Source: Thiocystis violascens
GTDB taxonomy: Bacteria > Pseudomonadota > Gammaproteobacteria > Chromatiales > Chromatiaceae
Assembly (NCBI GenBank): GCA_020721065.1
Contig: DYNM01000016.1
Coordinates: forward strand, 1-59,187
Length of the DNA: 59,187 bases
Reading direction: 5' to 3'
Position 1 is the first letter of the stretch. Every line of letters starts with the position of its first letter. A program made the translations under genes and the position numbers. This document shows, one piece after another, positions 37,417 through 48,738 of this stretch. Under the pieces are notes generated by a model, which did no database searches, was not told where the DNA came from, and saw only the letters and a list, made by a program, of their open reading frames with translations.

Positions 37417-38478
37417 GTGACCACGCAATCTATTGAAACAAATGCGTCTCCTATTCGAGTTGGCATTGTCGGCGGCACTGGCTATACCGGCGCGGAATTG
37501 TTGCGCATTTTGGCACGTCACCCCCGCGCCACACTCAGCGTCATTACTTCGCGGACAGAAGCGGGATTGCCAGTTTCCAAGCTGTTTCCGCACCTGCGCG
37601 GGCAGCTTGATTTGGTGTTCACTGCACCGGATGAGGACGCGCTGGCGGCGTGTGATGTGGTGTTTTTTGCCACACCCAACGGCACCGCGATGAAAGCTGC
37701 GCCACAATTGTTGGCGGCTGGGGTGCGGGTAATTGATTTAGCAGCAGATTTTCGCCTAAAAGATGCGGCAATTTGGGAGCAATGGTACGGAATGCCGCAC
37801 CATTGCCCGGAATTGCTGGCTGAAGCGGTATATGGCTTGCCTGAAATCAATCGTGCTGCAATTCAACAGGCGCGGTTAATTGCAAATCCCGGTTGTTATC
37901 CCACTGCGGTGACGCTGGGTTTTTTACCGCTGTTGGATGCGCAAGTGATTGATCCAACGTGGTTAATTGCAGATGCGAAATCGGGCGCGAGTGGTGCGGG
38001 GCGTAAAGCAGAAACGGGTTTGTTATTAGCAGAAATTGGAGAAAGTTTTAAAGCCTATGCAGTGACGGGACATCGTCATGCTCCAGAAATTGCGCAAACA
38101 TTAAGTCAGCGTGCAAGCGGTACCGTACATTTAACTTTTGTGCCGCATTTAGTGCCGATGATTCGCGGTATTGAAGCCACGTTATATGCGCGTTTAACGC
38201 AAGTGGATTGCGATGTGAATCGCCTGTTTACTGATTATTATGCGAATGAACATTTCGTTGATGTGCTAACCGGAGAACATCCAGATACGCGCTCGGTGCG
38301 CGGTTCAAATTGGTGTCACCTTGCGGCAATGCGACAGGGAAATGATCACATCGTGATTGTGCAAGCAGTCATTGATAATTTAGTCAAAGGTGCGGCCGGT
38401 CAAGCAATTCAAAATATGAATTTAATGTTTGGATTGAATGAAGCACTCGGATTGGAAACGTTGGCGTTATTGCCATAA
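37417..38478 (+). CDS. argC: N-acetyl-gamma-glutamyl-phosphate reductase
   Basis: The 353-residue NADP-dependent enzyme of arginine synthesis reduces N-acetylglutamyl phosphate. Rossmann motif [14 protein letters not shown] is at the N-terminus. The catalytic cysteine (about residue 160) is in [16 protein letters not shown] and the C-terminal [14 protein letters not shown] motif ([11 protein letters not shown]) are present. I chose GTG 37417; earlier starts run through the terminator upstream. A GGA lies six bases before it. No other arg genes are adjacent. Confidence 0.94.
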   Translation: MTTQSIETNASPIRVGIVGGTGYTGAELLRILARHPRATLSVITSRTEAGLPVSKLFPHLRGQLDLVFTAPDEDALAACDVVFFATPNGTAMKAAPQLLAAGVRVIDLAADFRLKDAAIWEQWYGMPHHCPELLAEAVYGLPEINRAAIQQARLIANPGCYPTAVTLGFLPLLDAQVIDPTWLIADAKSGASGAGRKAETGLLLAEIGESFKAYAVTGHRHAPEIAQTLSQRASGTVHLTFVPHLVPMIRGIEATLYARLTQVDCDVNRLFTDYYANEHFVDVLTGEHPDTRSVRGSNWCHLAAMRQGNDHIVIVQAVIDNLVKGAAGQAIQNMNLMFGLNEALGLETLALLP

Positions 38479-38499
38479 CCGCTGCGCAAGTGGCAGCGG
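38479..38499. other. Stem-loop between the convergent argC and small membrane protein genes
   Basis: CCGCTGC and GCAGCGG pair around a 7-base loop directly after the argC stop codon. There is no T-run, so it is not a typical intrinsic terminator. It may still stop or stabilise transcripts in this 31-base convergent gap. Confidence 0.35.
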
Positions 38500-38509
38500 C
38501 AGTGCTGAA

Positions 38510-38788
38510 TTAACGCTCGCCGGGAACTAAATTCACCGGCGGCGCTATTGGTGGCGGTGGCGCAGTTGGTTTTAATGGCGGCAATTGTAGGGGAATAATC
38601 CGCGCTGCGTTCACATCCACCTGCGGTGGCGTATTTTCAGTTGGCGTTGCAATTAACCATTGATAGCCGAGATAACCAATTGCGCCAATGAGTACGGCAG
38701 TTAATAGGTTCGCAATGGTTCTTCTCACATCTTTACGCGGTGGCTGAGTTGGCCATTCTTTGACGGTCTGTTGTTTGTAGTCGCGCAT
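38510..38788 (-). CDS. Small single-pass membrane protein with proline-rich tail
   Basis: A 92-residue protein with a basic N-terminal cytoplasmic part (KEWPTQPPRKDVRR), one TM helix (about residues 25-44, LLTAVLIGAIGYLGYQWLI) and a proline-rich periplasmic tail (PPLKPTAPPPPIAPP). The layout recalls the start of TonB or SPOR-type proteins, but no such domain follows, so the function is unknown. I chose ATG 38788 with a GAGAG site upstream over one at 38812. Confidence 0.6.
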   Translation of the reverse strand: MRDYKQQTVKEWPTQPPRKDVRRTIANLLTAVLIGAIGYLGYQWLIATPTENTPPQVDVNAARIIPLQLPPLKPTAPPPPIAPPVNLVPGER

Positions 38789-38929
38789 AATGCTCTCTGT
38801 AAAAAGGAACAAAAAAGAAAAGACATTGCGTCTTTTTAGATGTAATCACACCATTCGTCAAGCGACAAGTGAATTGTGCTGGTTGACGCGATGTTTAGAA
38901 CTTTCATTTTAAGGTAAACCCAGTTTGTT

Positions 38930-40141
38930 ATGGACGCATTTGCACCTCTGTTAGCGCGGATTCAACGCGGCACTGATGAAATTCTATTAGTTGATGGGCT
39001 GCGCCAAAAGTTGGCGCTGGGGCGACCGTTGCGGATTAAAGCGGGCTTTGATCCCACTGCGCCAGATTTACATCTTGGGCACACGGTGTTAATTGAAAAG
39101 CTGCGCCAATTGCAAGAACTCGGGCACGAGATTTTGTTTTTAATTGGTGATTTTACTGCCATGATCGGTGATCCCACCGGTAAAAGTGTGACGCGCAAGC
39201 CCTTGAGTCGTACACAAATCCAAGAAAACGCAGCAACTTATCAGGCGCAGGTGTTTCGTATTCTTGATCCAGAAAAAACGCAAGTGGTGTTTAATTCCAC
39301 TTGGTTAGAACCACTCGGCGCGGCGGGCATTATTCAATTAGCGGCGCAACATACGGTAGCGCGGATGTTGGAACGCGATGATTTTTCTAAGCGGTATAAA
39401 GCAGGTCAACCAATTGCGCTGCATGAGTTTTTATATCCGTTAATTCAGGGTTATGATTCAGTCGCATTAAAAGCCGATATTGAACTCGGCGGCACCGATC
39501 AAAAGTTTAATTTATTAGTGGGACGGCAATTGCAAGAAGTTTATGGACAACAGCCGCAGGTGGTCATCACGCTGCCCATTTTAGAAGGTTTGGATGGGGT
39601 GCAAAAGATGTCAAAATCGCTCGGTAATTATATTGCGATCACCGATTCACCTACGGAAATGTTTGGCAAAGTGATGTCAATTTCTGATGAATTGATGTGG
39701 CGTTATTTTGAATTGCTGAGTCACCGCGAATTGACGGAAATTCACACTTGGCAAGCCGACGTGCGTAATGGTGCAAATCCGCGTGATATTAAGTTTGAAT
39801 TGGGTTTGGAATTGGTGACGCGCTTTCACAGTGCGACGTTGGCGCAGCAGGCATTGCGCGATTTTATTGAGCGTTTTCAACGCGGTGCCGTGCCAGAAGA
39901 GATGGCGGAAATCCAATTGGCGAGCGGCAGCGATGGGCTGGCAATTGCGAATCTATTAAAGGAAGCGGGGCTGGTGAAAAGCACTTCGGAGGCGCTGCGG
40001 ATGATCGCGCAGGGCGCGGTGCGCATCGACGGCGAGCGGGTGGAAGACCCGCAGTTGCGTTGTGCGAGCGGCAGCGTTCATGTGTATCAGGTGGGCAAGC
40101 GCAAATTTGCGCGGGTGCAGCTTGACTGCGGCGCGGAGTGA
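38930..40141 (+). CDS. tyrS: Tyrosyl-tRNA synthetase
   Basis: The 403-residue class I synthetase charges tRNA-Tyr. The HIGH motif is HLGH (about residue 47) and the KMSKS motif is intact at about 226 (KMSKSLGN). A C-terminal S4 RNA-binding domain has [14 protein letters not shown]. Length and motifs fit the TyrS2/TyrZ-like form found in many proteobacteria. It is followed by rimI after 10 bases. Confidence 0.95.
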   Translation: MDAFAPLLARIQRGTDEILLVDGLRQKLALGRPLRIKAGFDPTAPDLHLGHTVLIEKLRQLQELGHEILFLIGDFTAMIGDPTGKSVTRKPLSRTQIQENAATYQAQVFRILDPEKTQVVFNSTWLEPLGAAGIIQLAAQHTVARMLERDDFSKRYKAGQPIALHEFLYPLIQGYDSVALKADIELGGTDQKFNLLVGRQLQEVYGQQPQVVITLPILEGLDGVQKMSKSLGNYIAITDSPTEMFGKVMSISDELMWRYFELLSHRELTEIHTWQADVRNGANPRDIKFELGLELVTRFHSATLAQQALRDFIERFQRGAVPEEMAEIQLASGSDGLAIANLLKEAGLVKSTSEALRMIAQGAVRIDGERVEDPQLRCASGSVHVYQVGKRKFARVQLDCGAE

Positions 40142-40151
40142 ACGGGTAGAG

Positions 40152-40628
40152 ATGCGGCTGCGTCCGCTGCAAGCGGCTGATTTATCGGCAGTTCATGCGG
40201 TGGAAATGGCGGCATACGCGCATCCTTGGTCGCCGGACATGTTGGCCGATTGTCTGCGCGTGAACTACTGCTGTTGGGTGGGCGAAATCGCGCCGGCGGT
40301 GATGGCGCACGGCATCATGTCGGTGGCGGTCGGCGAATGTCACATTTTCAATCTCTGCATTCATCCGCACTGGCAGCGGCGCGGTCTGGGGCGCGTGCTG
40401 CTGCGTCACCTGTTGGCGCTGGCGCAAAAACGCCACGCGGAAACTGCATTTTTAGAAGTGCGAGCGTCCAATCAGGGCGCACGGGCGCTGTATGCGGCCG
40501 AAGGATTTTGTGAAATCGGGTTGCGGCGCGGCTATTACCCGGCTGCAAAAGGACGCGAAGATGCGGTGGTGCTGGCGCGGGAATTGACGGCGCTGGCAGA
40601 TGGATCGTTTGACAGCGCAGCGCGATAA
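40152..40628 (+). CDS. rimI: Ribosomal protein S18-alanine N-acetyltransferase RimI
   Basis: The 158-residue GNAT acetyltransferase modifies the N-terminus of ribosomal protein S18. The acetyl-CoA site is QRRGLGRVLLRHLL. Family features LEVRASNQGARALY and GFCEIGLRRGYYP are present. I chose ATG 40152 rather than a start inside tyrS. The last 94 bases overlap the 3' end of the convergent prmC gene. Confidence 0.93.
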   Translation: MRLRPLQAADLSAVHAVEMAAYAHPWSPDMLADCLRVNYCCWVGEIAPAVMAHGIMSVAVGECHIFNLCIHPHWQRRGLGRVLLRHLLALAQKRHAETAFLEVRASNQGARALYAAEGFCEIGLRRGYYPAAKGREDAVVLARELTALADGSFDSAAR

Positions 40629-41461
40629 CCCAGCGTCACCCGTTCCAATCCCGCTAAATCCCGTCGCGTTTCAATCACTTGCAGCCCCTGCGCCGCCAAC
40701 AATTGCCGCACTGCCGCCCCTTGCTCGCAGCCATGTTCCAGCGCCAGCAGCCCGCCGGGGCGCAAACAGCGGCAGGCATCCGGCAGCAAAGCGCGGATCG
40801 CACTCAATCCGTCGTCGCCCGCTGCCAGCGCCGTCAGTGGTTCAAAACGCAAATCGCCGCGCTGCAAATGCGGATCGGCAGCGGCGAGGTACGGCGGATT
40901 GCTGACAATCGCGTCAAAACTCGCAGTCGCGCCCGCCGTCAGCCACTCACCGCGCAGCGTCGCCACGTTGTGCAGCGCATACGTCCGAAAATTGGCACGC
41001 GCCAACTGCAACGCTGCGGCTGAACGCTCCACCGCCAACAGCCACCACTGCGGGCGTTCGCTCGCCAACGCTGCGGCAATCGCGCCACTGCCGGTGCCGA
41101 GATCAGCGACGCGCAACGCCGTCGCTGGTAACTGCGCCAACGCCGTCTCCACCAGCAACTCCGTATCCGCACGCGGAATCAACGTCGCTGGCGACACCGC
41201 CAAATCCAACGTCCAAAATGCCTGCCGGCCGCGCAGATACGCGATTGGCGCACCGTTGACGCGCTGTTGCAGCAGCGCAGCGAACGCTGCCGCCACACTC
41301 GCCGCCACTTCTCGCTCCGGCCACGCAACAAAAGTGGTGCGCGACCAACCGCTGACGTGCGCCAACAACAGCTCCGCCTCCAAACGCGGATTGACATCAG
41401 GAAGGACGGCGAGCGCCGCAGTGGCAGCGCGGAGCGTAGCGGCAATTGACAGCGATGACAT
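40535..41461 (-). CDS. prmC: Peptide chain release factor N5-glutamine methyltransferase
   Basis: The 308-residue enzyme methylates the glutamine of the GGQ motif of release factors. The SAM motif is VADLGTGSGAIAAALA and the catalytic NPPY is in IVSNPPYLA. Similarity to PrmC would normally end near ERVTLGYR. Here about 28 further residues run antisense through the end of rimI. It lies close to prfB, one of its substrates, separated by lysS. Confidence 0.94.
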   Translation of the reverse strand: MSSLSIAATLRAATAALAVLPDVNPRLEAELLLAHVSGWSRTTFVAWPEREVAASVAAAFAALLQQRVNGAPIAYLRGRQAFWTLDLAVSPATLIPRADTELLVETALAQLPATALRVADLGTGSGAIAAALASERPQWWLLAVERSAAALQLARANFRTYALHNVATLRGEWLTAGATASFDAIVSNPPYLAAADPHLQRGDLRFEPLTALAAGDDGLSAIRALLPDACRCLRPGGLLALEHGCEQGAAVRQLLAAQGLQVIETRRDLAGLERVTLGYRAALSNDPSASAVNSRASTTASSRPFAAG

Positions 41462-41493
41462 TGAATTGCACTTTTAGAATGATGAAAAAGTCT

Positions 41494-41521
41494 AAAACCG
41501 CGCAATGAAACGCGGTTTTTT
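41494..41521. terminator. Intrinsic terminator between lysS and prmC
   Basis: AAAACCGCG and CGCGGTTTT pair around an 8-base loop, with seven T on the plus strand and a TTTT and TTTTT pair on the minus strand. It lies 14 bases beyond the lysS stop, so it probably ends the prfB-lysS transcript and leaves prmC to its own promoter. Confidence 0.8.
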
Positions 41522-41534
41522 TCTGGCAATGATT

Positions 41535-43073
41535 CTATTCTGGGCGCATGTGTGGGAATAACAACACGTCCCGAATGGATGGCGCATCCGTGAATAACAT
41601 CACCAGCCGATCAATGCCGATTCCTTCTCCCGCAGTGGGCGGCAAACCGTGTTCCAAAGCGCGAATATAATCGGCATCAAAATACATTGCCTCTAAATCA
41701 CCGGCATCTTTTTCCGCGACTTGTTGGCGAAACCGTTCCGCTTGATCTTCCGCATCATTCAATTCTGAAAAGCCATTGGCAATTTCGCGTCCGCCCACAA
41801 AAAACTCAAAGCGATCAGTCACCAGCGGATTGTCATCATTACGCCGCGCTAATGGTGAGACTTCAGTGGGATATTCAGTGATAAACGTCGGATTCATTAA
41901 ACGACTTTCAACGGTGTGTTCAAACAGTTCAATCTGCACCTTGCCTAAACCCCAATTCGGTTTGACGGCAATTTTTAAGCGCGTTGCCACCGCAGTTGCT
42001 CGCGCTAAATCATCCACATCCGCTGCGTTTAATTCGGGATTGAATTGTAAAATCGCCTCACGCACCGTCAATCGCGCAAAGGGTTGACCAAAATCGTAGC
42101 ATTCACCTTGATAGGTGATGTCAGTACGACCGAGCACCGCAATGGCCATCTTGCGCAATAAATCTTCCGTCAAATCCATTAAATCGCGGTAATCGGCATA
42201 CGCCTCATAAAATTCAACCATCGTGAATTCAGGATTGTGCCGCGTGGATAATCCTTCATTGCGGAAATTGCGGTTAATCTCATAGACCTTTTCCAGCCCA
42301 CCAACTACCAGCCGTTTCAAAAACAATTCTGGCGCAATGCGCAAAAACAACTGCATATCCAGCGCGTTGTGATGCGTCACAAATGGACGCGCTACTGCCC
42401 CGCCGGGAATGGTTTGCATCATCGGCGTTTCCACTTCGAGATAGCCGCGTTGATTCAAATAATCGCGCACGAATTGCACCACGGCGCTGCGAATCCGAAA
42501 CGTCTCCCGCGTCGCGCTATTCATAATTAAATCGAGATAACGCTGGCGATAACAGCTCTCTAAATCGGTCAAGCCGTGAAACTTTTCTGGCAATGGACGC
42601 AGTGCTTTGGTTAATAAGCGCAGACTGTCGCAGCGAATGGATAACTCGCCGGTTTTGGTTTTGAATAACACGCCAGTTGCGCCCACGATGTCGCCCAAAT
42701 CCAACTCATGTTTGAATTGTTCGTAATGCGCCTCACCAATCCCATCGCGTTGCAGAAAAATCTGCATTTTTCCCGACATATCCTGCACATGCGCAAAGCT
42801 GGCTTTACCCATCACCCGCCGCGTCATTAACCGTCCGGCAATACTGACTTGATGCGCTGCGGTCGCCAATGTTTCCGCATCTAATTCACCATATTCATTC
42901 AGAAGATTGGCAGCCAAACTATCGCGGCGGAAATCATTCGGAAAGGCATTGCCGCGCTCGCGCAGGTGCGCCAATTTATCACGTCGCTGCGCGATTAACT
43001 TATTCTCATCCTGCACCGACGCAGCGCCAGCCGTTAAATCCTGTTCATTCATTGGTTCATTCACTCCGGTCAT
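41535..43073 (-). CDS. lysS: Lysyl-tRNA synthetase, class II
   Basis: The 512-residue class II synthetase charges tRNA-Lys. The N-terminal OB domain ([20 protein letters not shown]) is followed by the catalytic core with motif 2 [20 protein letters not shown] sequence and motif 3 [10 protein letters not shown]. The start codon overlaps the prfB stop by one base (ATGA), a typical coupled pair. ATG 43052 with GGAG twelve bases upstream is an alternative that removes seven residues. Confidence 0.96.
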   Translation of the reverse strand: MTGVNEPMNEQDLTAGAASVQDENKLIAQRRDKLAHLRERGNAFPNDFRRDSLAANLLNEYGELDAETLATAAHQVSIAGRLMTRRVMGKASFAHVQDMSGKMQIFLQRDGIGEAHYEQFKHELDLGDIVGATGVLFKTKTGELSIRCDSLRLLTKALRPLPEKFHGLTDLESCYRQRYLDLIMNSATRETFRIRSAVVQFVRDYLNQRGYLEVETPMMQTIPGGAVARPFVTHHNALDMQLFLRIAPELFLKRLVVGGLEKVYEINRNFRNEGLSTRHNPEFTMVEFYEAYADYRDLMDLTEDLLRKMAIAVLGRTDITYQGECYDFGQPFARLTVREAILQFNPELNAADVDDLARATAVATRLKIAVKPNWGLGKVQIELFEHTVESRLMNPTFITEYPTEVSPLARRNDDNPLVTDRFEFFVGGREIANGFSELNDAEDQAERFRQQVAEKDAGDLEAMYFDADYIRALEHGLPPTAGEGIGIDRLVMLFTDAPSIRDVLLFPHMRPE

Positions 43074-44171
43074 CACAGACCACTCTTCAAACTCGCTTCA
43101 ATAAAGGGATCAAGATTCCCGTCTAATACTGCCTGCGTATTCGCAGTTTCTACACCGGTGCGCAGGTCTTTAATCCGCGATTGATCGAGTACATAAGAAC
43201 GAATCTGGCTGCCCCAACCAATATCAGATTTCGTCTCTTCCAGCGCCTGTTGCGTCGCTTGGCGCTTCTGCATTTCTAATTCATACAGCTTGGCTTTGAG
43301 CTGTTTCATTGCCTGATCTTTATTCTTGTGTTGTGAGCGATCATTCTGGCATTGCGTCACGGTATTGGTCGGTAAATGGGTGATGCGCACGGCCGATTCT
43401 GTACGATTGACGTGCTGACCACCTGCGCCGCTGGCGCGATACACATCAATCCGCAAATCTGCCGGATTGATGTCAATTTCAATGCTGTCGTCAATTTCCG
43501 GTGACACGAATACGGATGCAAAAGACGTGTGGCGACGATTGCCAGAATCAAATGGCGATTTTCGTACTAAACGATGCACACCAATTTCGGTGCGCAGCCA
43601 GCCAAAAGCGTAATCACCATCAAATTTAATCGTGGCTGATTTAATTCCCGCTACTTCGCCCGGTGAGACTTCCATCAATTCGGTTTTGAAGCCGCGCCGC
43701 TCGCCCCAGCGTAAATACATCCGCAAGAGCATTTCTGCCCAATCTTGCGCTTCGGTGCCGCCCGAACCAGATTGAATATCAACAAACGCATTATTCGGGT
43801 CCATTTCACCCGCGAACATGCGCCGGAATTCTAAATCCGCCACGCGCGCTTCATGAATTTGTAAATCGGCAACTAATGAAATCACAGTGGTTTCATCATC
43901 TTCAGCCACTGCCAGCGCCAGCAATTCATCCGCATCCGTTAATGCCGCAGTTAATTCGTCAACGGTGAGAACAATCGCTTCTAATTGCGCCCGTTCTTTA
44001 CCCAGCGCCTGCGCTCGCGGTGGATCATTCCAAATGCTGGGGTCTTCGAGTTCGCGCAGGACTTCGACGAGACGTTCTTGGCGATTGACGTAGTCAAAGA
44101 TACCCCCTGAGGGCAGTCACGCGACCCTGCAAATCATTGATTTGAGAAGTAATTGGATTGAGATCAAGCAT
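43073..44171 (-). CDS. prfB: Peptide chain release factor 2 with programmed +1 frameshift
   Basis: RF2 releases peptides at UGA and UAA stops. The gene is read in two frames. ATG 44171 (GGAG eight bases upstream) opens 25 codons ending CTT, then an in-frame TGA at 44096-44094. A +1 shift there continues through 340 codons to 43073. The total is 365 residues, equal to E. coli RF2. The tripeptide SPF that reads UGA (VRKSPFDSG) and GGQ (GAGGQHVN) are present. The single open frame visible from 43924 alone misses about 80 N-terminal residues. lysS follows directly. Confidence 0.96.
44091..44110 (-). promoter_or_regulatory. prfB programmed +1 frameshift signal
   Basis: On the minus strand the site reads AGGGGGTATCTTTGACTA. 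The internal AGGGGG is the Shine-Dalgarno-like element, CTT is the slippery codon, and TGAC is the poor stop context. All elements and their spacing match the known E. coli RF2 autoregulatory site. Confidence 0.95.
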
Positions 44172-44314
44172 GTTGCAGCTCCACTGCGGAAAAGTTGCGC
44201 ATTATAGACGCTGCGCTCCAGCGACGAGCGCGGCGCTACAAAGAGCGTCATCTGGTTTTGCGTTATTCTTAGCGCATCATTTTTGACCATCACCGTTTGT
44301 GGATTGCAGATTCC

Positions 44315-44497
44315 ATGCACGATTTTCTCGTCGCTTTTGCGCTGCTGTTAATTTTTGAAGGCATCTGGCCATTTCTCAATCCTGCGAGTTTTCAACGGGC
44401 GCTGGCTGCCATTGCAACCGAACCCGCAGCGGCGTTGCGCCTCGGCGGACTGCTGACGATGGCAGCAGGTCTCGTCCTTCTTTATCTGGTGAATTGA
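44315..44497 (+). CDS. DUF2065 (YjeT-like) small membrane protein
   Basis: The 60-residue protein has two hydrophobic helices (FLVAFALLLIFEGIWPFL and GGLLTMAAGLVLLYLV) joined by a short loop, the DUF2065 pattern. Its function is unknown. It starts at ATG 44315 and its stop codon touches the hisZ start. The DUF2065-hisZ-purA order is common in gammaproteobacteria, usually behind hflKC, which is absent here. Confidence 0.88.
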   Translation: MHDFLVAFALLLIFEGIWPFLNPASFQRALAAIATEPAAALRLGGLLTMAAGLVLLYLVN

Positions 44498-45697
44498 ATG
44501 ACTGCACGCAACGAAGAACGCTGGCTGCTGCCGGCTGGCATTGAGGAAGTGCTGCCTGCTGAGGCGCACATCGTCGAGGCGCTGCGGCGCGAATTACTCG
44601 ATCTGTACGCCAGTTGGGGTTATGAGCTGGTGTTTCCGCCGTTTATTGATTATTTGGAATCGCTGCTGACCGGCACCGGGCAAGACCTTGATTTACAAAC
44701 CTTCAAACTCACCGATCACCTCACCGGACGGCTGCTCGGCATTCGCGCCGACATGACGCCGCAAGTAGCGCGGATTGATGCCCATCATCTACGCCGCGAC
44801 ACGCCGACCCGCCTTTGTTATCTCGGCACCGTGCTCCACACCCAAGCCGATGGTTTTGCCAGCACCCGCAGTCCGCTACAAATCGGTGCCGAGATTTATG
44901 GTCACGGCGGCATCGAAAGTGAGCTGGAGATTTTGCGGCTGATCGTGTTGACGCTGCGCACCGCTGGCATCACCGACAGCTATCTTGATCTTGGGCATGT
45001 CGGCATTTATCGCGGGCTGGCGCGGCAGGCAGAATTGGACGCGACGCAGGAACACGCGCTCTTTGACGCGCTGCAACGCAAAGCGATTCCCGAAATTACG
45101 CAGTTAATCAACACGTTTGGCGTGACTGGCGCAGTGGCGGACATGCTGCTGGCGCTGGCGGAATTGAACGGCGCTGCCGCGTTGACCGAAGCTGCAACGG
45201 TGCTACGCGCAGCCGCCGCGCCGGTTCGCGCTGCCGTCGATGAACTGCGCCAGCTCGCCGACGCGCTCAATCGCTGGCATCCCGAAGTTTCAGTTCATTA
45301 CGATCTCGCCGAGCTGCGCGGCTACCATTACAAAACCGGCGCAGTGTTCGCAGCTTTCGTGCCCGGCTGGGGCTTGGAAGTGATGCGTGGCGGGCGCTAT
45401 GACGACATCGGGCAAGTCTTTGGACGCGCACGACCGGCAGTGGGCTTTAGCACCGATTTGAAAAGTTTGCTGCAACACGGGCGCGGACTCGCGGCGCGTT
45501 ATCAACTGCTGCCGCCAATCATCGCGCCTTGGTCAACCGACCCGGCGCTCCACGCAGCGATTGACCAGTTACGCGCCAGCGGACGGCGCGTCATTCAGGC
45601 GCTGCCGGGCGCGATGTCCGATGAATCGCCGCATGAGATGCAGCAATTGGTGCTGCGCGACGGATGCTGGGAAATACAAGCAGTTTCAACGCTTTAA
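44498..45697 (+). CDS. hisZ: ATP phosphoribosyltransferase regulatory subunit HisZ
   Basis: The 399-residue HisRS paralogue activates the short form of HisG in the first step of histidine synthesis. LPAGIEEVLPAEA at the start, FPPFIDYLESLL, FKLTDHLTGRLLGIRADMTPQ and a final VMRGGRYDDI block match the class II synthetase core. The anticodon-binding part is shortened. Motif residues for tRNA charging are reduced, which separates it from hisS. It begins one base after the DUF2065 stop. Confidence 0.94.
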   Translation: MTARNEERWLLPAGIEEVLPAEAHIVEALRRELLDLYASWGYELVFPPFIDYLESLLTGTGQDLDLQTFKLTDHLTGRLLGIRADMTPQVARIDAHHLRRDTPTRLCYLGTVLHTQADGFASTRSPLQIGAEIYGHGGIESELEILRLIVLTLRTAGITDSYLDLGHVGIYRGLARQAELDATQEHALFDALQRKAIPEITQLINTFGVTGAVADMLLALAELNGAAALTEAATVLRAAAAPVRAAVDELRQLADALNRWHPEVSVHYDLAELRGYHYKTGAVFAAFVPGWGLEVMRGGRYDDIGQVFGRARPAVGFSTDLKSLLQHGRGLAARYQLLPPIIAPWSTDPALHAAIDQLRASGRRVIQALPGAMSDESPHEMQQLVLRDGCWEIQAVSTL

Positions 45698-47029
<1,332 letters not shown>

Positions 47030-47079
47030 TTGGTGAATAGACTCAGCACCATCTGTTAATTCAAGCGGCGGGGTTTCAA

Positions 47080-48732
47080 ATGAAATGGTTTCATAATCTT
47101 ACTTTCCGTTATCAATTGATCCTGCCGTTGGCGTTATTGGCGGTGTTATTTGCGCTGTTTGCGTGGAGCACTTGGCGGCAAGTGAATACGCTCGGCGCAG
47201 AGATTGCCGATTTAACAAAAACTGATATGCCGGTGATTGTCGATTTATTAGAAGCGGATCGGGATTTATATCAGGCGCTGGTCGCCGAACGGACGCTGAT
47301 GTTTGCTGAGGCGAATTCGCCGCTGGCGGGCAAATTGGTTGCGCAAAATGATGAAAATATCGGGCAAGCGCGAGAACGCACCGGACGCGCTGCGGCGAAA
47401 ATTGCTGCTAGTCATCTCGCTCAAGTGGCAGGAATCAGCAGTAAAATCAGTGCGTTTAATGACAATTTTCGGCGTTGGGAGACGTTGAGCCGTCAAGCAG
47501 TGGAGGCGCGGAATACGGGCAATCAGGCTGCGATTGCGCTCACTTTGGGGCTGGCGCGGGAGGCGTTTGATCAAACGCGAGATGAGTTGGATCAGCTCGA
47601 AGGTGTCGTGATTGAGATCGCGCAGACTGCTGCCGAGCGCACGGAAGCGGCGGTGAGCGCCAGCCGGATGCAAACCCTGACGCTGCTGGGCGTGGGCTTG
47701 GCGGTGCTGGTGTTGATGATGTTGGTTGTGCCGCCGTTGATTCTGCGCCCGTTGCAACAAATTTTGTTGCGTGTTCAAGATATTACTGAAGGTGAAGGCG
47801 ATTTAACGGCGCGATTGCCAGAAGAGCGCACCAACGAAATCGGGCAATTGGCGCGGGTGTTTAATCGGTTTTTGGCGCATTTGCAGGAATCGGTCGTGCA
47901 AACGGTGCAGGCCGCCGAACAGGTTGATGCTGCTGCCGAGCATCTGGCACACATTGCGACCGATAGCGATCAGGCTGTCATGCAGCAAGTCGATCAAATT
48001 CAATTGGTTGCAACGGCGATGCACGAAATGACGGCGACTGCCAACGAGGTCGCCAATAACACTGCGCAAGCGGCTGATAGTGCGCAGGCGGCGGATGAAG
48101 GTGTGCGCAGCGGGGCACGAGTGGTGAGTGAGGCGGCGGTGGCTATTCAACAACTGGCTGACATTGTTGAAAAAGCGGTGACGGCAATTGCGGCGCTGGA
48201 ATCCGACACGACGCGCATCGGCGCGGTGTTGGAGGTGATTAAAAGCATCGCCGAGCAAACCAGTTTGCTGGCGCTCAATGCGGCGATTGAGGCGGCGCGA
48301 GCGGGTGAAAGTGGACGCGGATTTGCGGTGGTGGCGGCGGAAGTGCGCAATCTGGCGTCGCGGACGCAGCAATCGACCGGCGAAATTGAGGCGATGATTG
48401 CGGCGTTGCAGACCAGCACGCGCACGGTGGTTGGGGTGATGCAGAACGGGCGTGGGATGGTGGACACGACGTTGCAAAAATCGGCGCAAGCCAGCCAGTC
48501 GTTGACGGAGATCACGCAGGCAGTGGGACGGATTAACGCGATGACGACGCAAATTGCCACTGCGACTGATGAACAAATTGCGGTGACTGAGGAAATCAGC
48601 CGCAATACCACGCGCATTCAAACGCTTGCCGATCATGCGTCCGCCGCCAATCATAAAACTGCACAAGCGCGGGCAGATTTGGTGTCGTTTGCGCAGGCGC
48701 TGCGTCATGGTTTGGCACATTTCAAGGTGTGA
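47080..48732 (+). CDS. Methyl-accepting chemotaxis protein
   Basis: The 550-residue receptor has an N-terminal TM (about 11-29), a periplasmic helical-bundle sensor (about 30-190), a second TM (about 196-220, [21 protein letters not shown]), HAMP, and a standard signalling domain ([40 protein letters not shown]). No W-x-x-F tether is present at the end. It lies 21 kb from the chemotaxis operon, behind purA and directly before the DUF2868 gene. Confidence 0.95.
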   Translation: MKWFHNLTFRYQLILPLALLAVLFALFAWSTWRQVNTLGAEIADLTKTDMPVIVDLLEADRDLYQALVAERTLMFAEANSPLAGKLVAQNDENIGQARERTGRAAAKIAASHLAQVAGISSKISAFNDNFRRWETLSRQAVEARNTGNQAAIALTLGLAREAFDQTRDELDQLEGVVIEIAQTAAERTEAAVSASRMQTLTLLGVGLAVLVLMMLVVPPLILRPLQQILLRVQDITEGEGDLTARLPEERTNEIGQLARVFNRFLAHLQESVVQTVQAAEQVDAAAEHLAHIATDSDQAVMQQVDQIQLVATAMHEMTATANEVANNTAQAADSAQAADEGVRSGARVVSEAAVAIQQLADIVEKAVTAIAALESDTTRIGAVLEVIKSIAEQTSLLALNAAIEAARAGESGRGFAVVAAEVRNLASRTQQSTGEIEAMIAALQTSTRTVVGVMQNGRGMVDTTLQKSAQASQSLTEITQAVGRINAMTTQIATATDEQIAVTEEISRNTTRIQTLADHASAANHKTAQARADLVSFAQALRHGLAHFKV

Positions 48733-48738
48733 TTTTTG

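Noticed and set aside
43073..43924. prfB as a broken, N-terminally truncated gene
   Set aside because: The upstream 25 codons, the RF2 frameshift site and the continuing +1 frame are all intact, so this is normal programmed frameshifting.
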